Assembly (NCBI GenBank): GCA_045617505.1
Contig: JAZLIS010000011.1
Coordinates: forward strand, 1-7,573
Direction: 5' to 3'
DNA: 7,573 bases
From: Cacconaster sp045617505
GTDB lineage: Bacteria > Bacteroidota > Bacteroidia > Bacteroidales > UBA932
Under the pieces are notes generated by a model. It was not told the DNA's origin, ran no database searches, and was given only the letters and a program-made list of their open reading frames with translations. Positions 6,591 to 7,573 of this stretch are shown in pieces; positions within the stretch are counted from its first letter, which is position 1; every line of letters starts with the position of its first letter. A program made the position numbers and the translations under genes.

Positions 6591-6668
6591 AGAAAAGACC
6601 CGTGCAACTCGAAGTGCTAAGTTCCTACTTGGAGGGTTAGTAGTGTTGGCGAGGCTTTTCTATTTTTT
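6591..6668 (+). ncRNA. Putative structured small RNA, copy 1
   Basis: The element is closed by AGAAAAG (6591-6597) pairing with CTTTTCT (6655-6661), and followed by six Ts at 6663-6668, so the closing stem doubles as an intrinsic terminator. Inside, CC and GCAAC (6604-6608) can pair with GTTGGC and GG just before the closing arm. A 6-bp hairpin, CTAAGT-TCCT-ACTTGG, occupies 6617-6632. It begins where the promoter at 6555-6584 should start transcription. I do not recognise it as a named RNA family. It is 71 bases from arm to arm with 7-bp ends, like a tRNA, but has no T-arm or anticodon arm. It might be a regulatory sRNA, a riboswitch-like leader without a gene, or an RNA encoded by a mobile element. 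Confidence 0.5.
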
Positions 6669-6670
6669 CA

Positions 6671-6750
6671 AGAAAAGTCCTACTCCTATGCGAAGGCTCC
6701 AGTTCCACTTGAGCGGTTTATGTAGCATAAGCGGGGCTTTTTCTATTTTC
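6671..6750 (+). ncRNA. Putative structured small RNA, copy 2
   Basis: It starts exactly 80 bases after copy 1 and keeps its plan with different bases. AGAAAAG (6671-6677) pairs with CTTTTTCT (6737-6744). CTCC and TATGC pair with GCATA and GGGG. The central hairpin GCTC-C-AGT, loop TCC, ACT-T-GAGC spans 6696-6714. Both copies share CGAAG, GCT, AGTTCC, ACTTG and GGTT in the same order. The stems are kept although their sequences differ, which argues for selection on RNA structure. It has no promoter of its own, so it would depend on read-through from copy 1. It ends in ATTTTC, a weaker T-run. Confidence 0.45.
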
Positions 6751-6778
6751 GAATTCGCCGGAGCCGTTTGTTGAATTG

Positions 6779-6801
6779 GTGCATCACTGATGCACTTTTT
6801 T
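6779..6801 (+). terminator. Intrinsic terminator-like palindrome, unit 1
   Basis: An 8-bp perfect stem (GTGCATCA with TGATGCAC, central C) is followed directly by six Ts on the plus strand. The stem is self-closing, so the hairpin loop must open a few pairs at the centre. It would stop plus-strand transcripts from the RNA promoter. Confidence 0.45.
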
Positions 6802-6834
6802 GAATCGCTTGAATTTCAGTGTTTTGAAATTCGC

Positions 6835-6855
6835 GCGACACTGTCGCACTTTTTT
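6835..6855 (+). terminator. Intrinsic terminator-like palindrome, unit 2
   Basis: GCGACA and TGTCGC pair over 6 bp around a central C. After two bases, six Ts follow at 6850-6855. An adjoining stem, GAATTTCA with TGAAATTC (6811-6832, 6-base loop), lies just upstream. Confidence 0.4.
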
Positions 6856-7016
6856 CAACCAATTGATTCTCTGCAATTCGCAATTCGTCCGACACTGTCG
6901 GACCAATTCGCCTGATGATATATGAAGCATCACTGCTCCAGCATTTTATTATAGCAGAAACCCGGGATCTACCCGGGAACCACCCACGAACGCTGAGAGA
7001 ATCATCATTCCACATT

Positions 7017-7502
7017 TCAATTTCTTGATTTTTTCTCCATTTCCTTGTATTTCCGTTCAAGTTCTTTGCAATATTCCCAGATGTCGTCATAACGTTCCTG
7101 ATAATTTCTGAGTTGTTCGTGCAGCTGCTCGTTTTCTGCTGTCAGACTTTCTATGTCGTGCGCAGGTTCTGTTTTGGGAATCGGCTCGGCAAAGAATTCT
7201 TCTGCAGGTCTTGAATTGATGAAAACCTGTTCGCGGCATTCGTCGTTATTTCTATCGATTGTTATTTGAGTAACGCCTGCCAGGATTTTATCACCGGTGA
7301 AGGGATTCTTTATTCCTTCGAATACCAGAAGTGGTTCGCCTTTGAAAATTACCCTGATATCCGCTTCTCCAATTCCCATCAAACGCAGAGTGTTGAGGTT
7401 CTTCGGGAGATTGTTCGCTTCCAGAATATAGGACTTTATGAGTTCCAGTTCTTCTTCCGGACTCAGTATGCTTGTTTTGTATTCCATAGGGTTGATTTCC
7501 AT
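7017..7502 (-). CDS. Hypothetical protein with C-terminal coiled coil
   Basis: A 161-residue acidic protein that I do not recognise as a named family. It has no signal peptide or membrane segment, so it is probably cytoplasmic. Residues 10-100 look like a small mixed alpha/beta domain (SPEEELELIKSYILEANNL, then DIRVIFKGEPLLVFEGIKNP, then a segment with AGVTQITID). A proline-containing linker follows at about 100-115. Residues 117-158 are strongly coiled-coil (SLTAENEQLHEQLRNYQERY and onward), suggesting oligomerisation or binding to a partner. The chosen start is ATG at 7502; Met6 is an alternative. Downstream on its strand lie only the palindromic repeats and structured elements, so it is a single-gene unit. 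Its position beside repeat-rich DNA suggests an accessory or mobile-element passenger (inference). Confidence 0.65.
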   Translation of the reverse strand: MEINPMEYKTSILSPEEELELIKSYILEANNLPKNLNTLRLMGIGEADIRVIFKGEPLLVFEGIKNPFTGDKILAGVTQITIDRNNDECREQVFINSRPAEEFFAEPIPKTEPAHDIESLTAENEQLHEQLRNYQERYDDIWEYCKELERKYKEMEKKSRN

Positions 7503-7526
7503 TGATGTGTTTTTTACTTTTCTATA

Positions 7527-7542
7527 GTGCCAACTGTGCCAA
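7527..7542. repeat. Short direct repeat upstream of the hypothetical gene
   Basis: GTGCCAA occurs at 7527-7533 and again at 7536-7542, a 9-base period. It lies 25 bases upstream of the ATG at 7502, so it could be a binding site for a regulator or chance. Confidence 0.3.
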
Positions 7543-7573
7543 GGGGGTATAATAAAATACTACCTATACTTTT

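Larger units (their letters stand above)
6761..6922. repeat. Three tandem 54-bp repeats with palindromic cores
   Basis: Palindrome centres lie at 6787, 6841 and 6895, exactly 54 bases apart. Each core has a centre reading CACTG: GTGCATCA-C-TGATGCAC (6779-6795), GCGACA-C-TGTCGC (6835-6847) and GTCCGACA-C-TGTCGGAC (6887-6903). The arms differ between units, yet each remains perfectly self-complementary. Flanks share AATTC, and two units carry ACTTTTTT after the palindrome. Because 54 is 18 codons, one minus-strand frame reads as 18-residue repeats (VEKSATVSREF, IQKSASVMHQF, IGPTVSDEL) before a stop at 6743. Whether that frame is ever translated is unknown. Confidence 0.7.
6267..7016. other. 750-base gene-free, repeat-rich intergenic region
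   Basis: No convincing protein gene fits here. From left to right it holds the R-M promoter inside a 9-bp inverted repeat, a two-tier hairpin (6420-6477), a terminator-like hairpin (6489-6514), a plus-strand promoter, and two tandem copies of a structured RNA-like element. Beyond these come three 54-bp palindromic repeats and copies of motifs also present near 6430. One minus-strand frame (6743-7090) stays open across the palindromic repeats, but its first third is merely the out-of-frame reading of the hypothetical gene at 7017-7502. Confidence 0.7.

Noticed and set aside
6591..6661. A tRNA, because of the 7-bp closing stem and 71-base length
   Set aside because: No GTTC-type T-loop, no 7-base anticodon loop with a 5-bp stem, no standard D-arm and no CCA. 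The closing arm runs into a T-tract.
6556..6774. A 72-codon plus-strand frame covering the tandem RNA elements
   Set aside because: It would start at a TTG inside the promoter's -33 box, upstream of the predicted transcript, and it runs through both structured copies.
6761..6922. A CRISPR array
   Set aside because: The repeated part is not an identical repeat between unique spacers. The most variable part is the palindrome core, and only three units exist with no cas genes.
6961..6977. Two CCCGGG sites 11 bases apart as a regulatory or R-M control element
   Set aside because: They contain CCSGG and are interesting beside an R-M system, but there is no C-protein gene, no dyad spacing like known control boxes, and no promoter here.
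6743..7090. A 115-codon minus-strand frame across the palindromic repeats as a protein gene
   Set aside because: Its first 25 or so residues are the out-of-frame reading of the 7017-7502 gene, and no start signal is evident after that. The 18-residue repeats may only reflect a 54-bp DNA period. I kept it as a repeat, not a CDS.
7527..7542. A sigma-54 promoter (TTGGCAC twice on the minus strand)
   Set aside because: The GG and GC pairs are 8 bases apart, not the required 10, and no proper TTGC element follows.

Overview
The window looks like a Bacteroidales chromosome; a gut lineage such as Muribaculaceae or Prevotella is a guess. Reasons: promoters match the Bacteroidetes pattern (TTTG or TTG, about 18-21 bases, then TAnnTTTG); starts lack purine-rich ribosome binding sites; and the exported M16 peptidase, SGNH hydrolase and GH97 glycosidase are typical of the order.

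Region 1 (1-3052) is GC-rich, core-like metabolism. A partial M16 metallopeptidase runs off the left edge on the minus strand, divergent from an exported SGNH/GDSL esterase (+). The esterase converges on a complete exported GH97 glycosidase (-). Between and under their 3' ends lies about 95 bp of a second, otherwise absent GH97 gene, in antisense to the end of the esterase gene.

Region 2 (about 3089-6312) is a visibly AT-richer type II restriction-modification cassette on the minus strand: a C5 cytosine methyltransferase followed 4 bases later by an MvaI/BcnI-family endonuclease with an extra N-terminal domain. A strong hairpin lies directly behind the endonuclease stop. By eye the cassette holds no CCWGG and one CCSGG. 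It is probably horizontally acquired.

Region 3 (6267-7016) has no convincing protein gene but is dense in structure. It holds a 9-bp inverted repeat around the methyltransferase promoter, nested hairpins, and a near-consensus plus-strand promoter feeding two tandem copies, exactly 80 bp apart, of a folded ~72-nt RNA-like element. Three 54-bp repeats follow, whose cores are perfect palindromes with different arms, and then pieces of a repeat also found beside the methyltransferase. The tandem RNA-like element and the palindromic array are the best candidates for something undescribed.

Region 4 (7017-7573) holds one small minus-strand hypothetical gene with a C-terminal coiled coil.

The window reads as a carbohydrate-processing neighbourhood into which an R-M island, flanked by repeat-rich non-coding DNA, has been placed.
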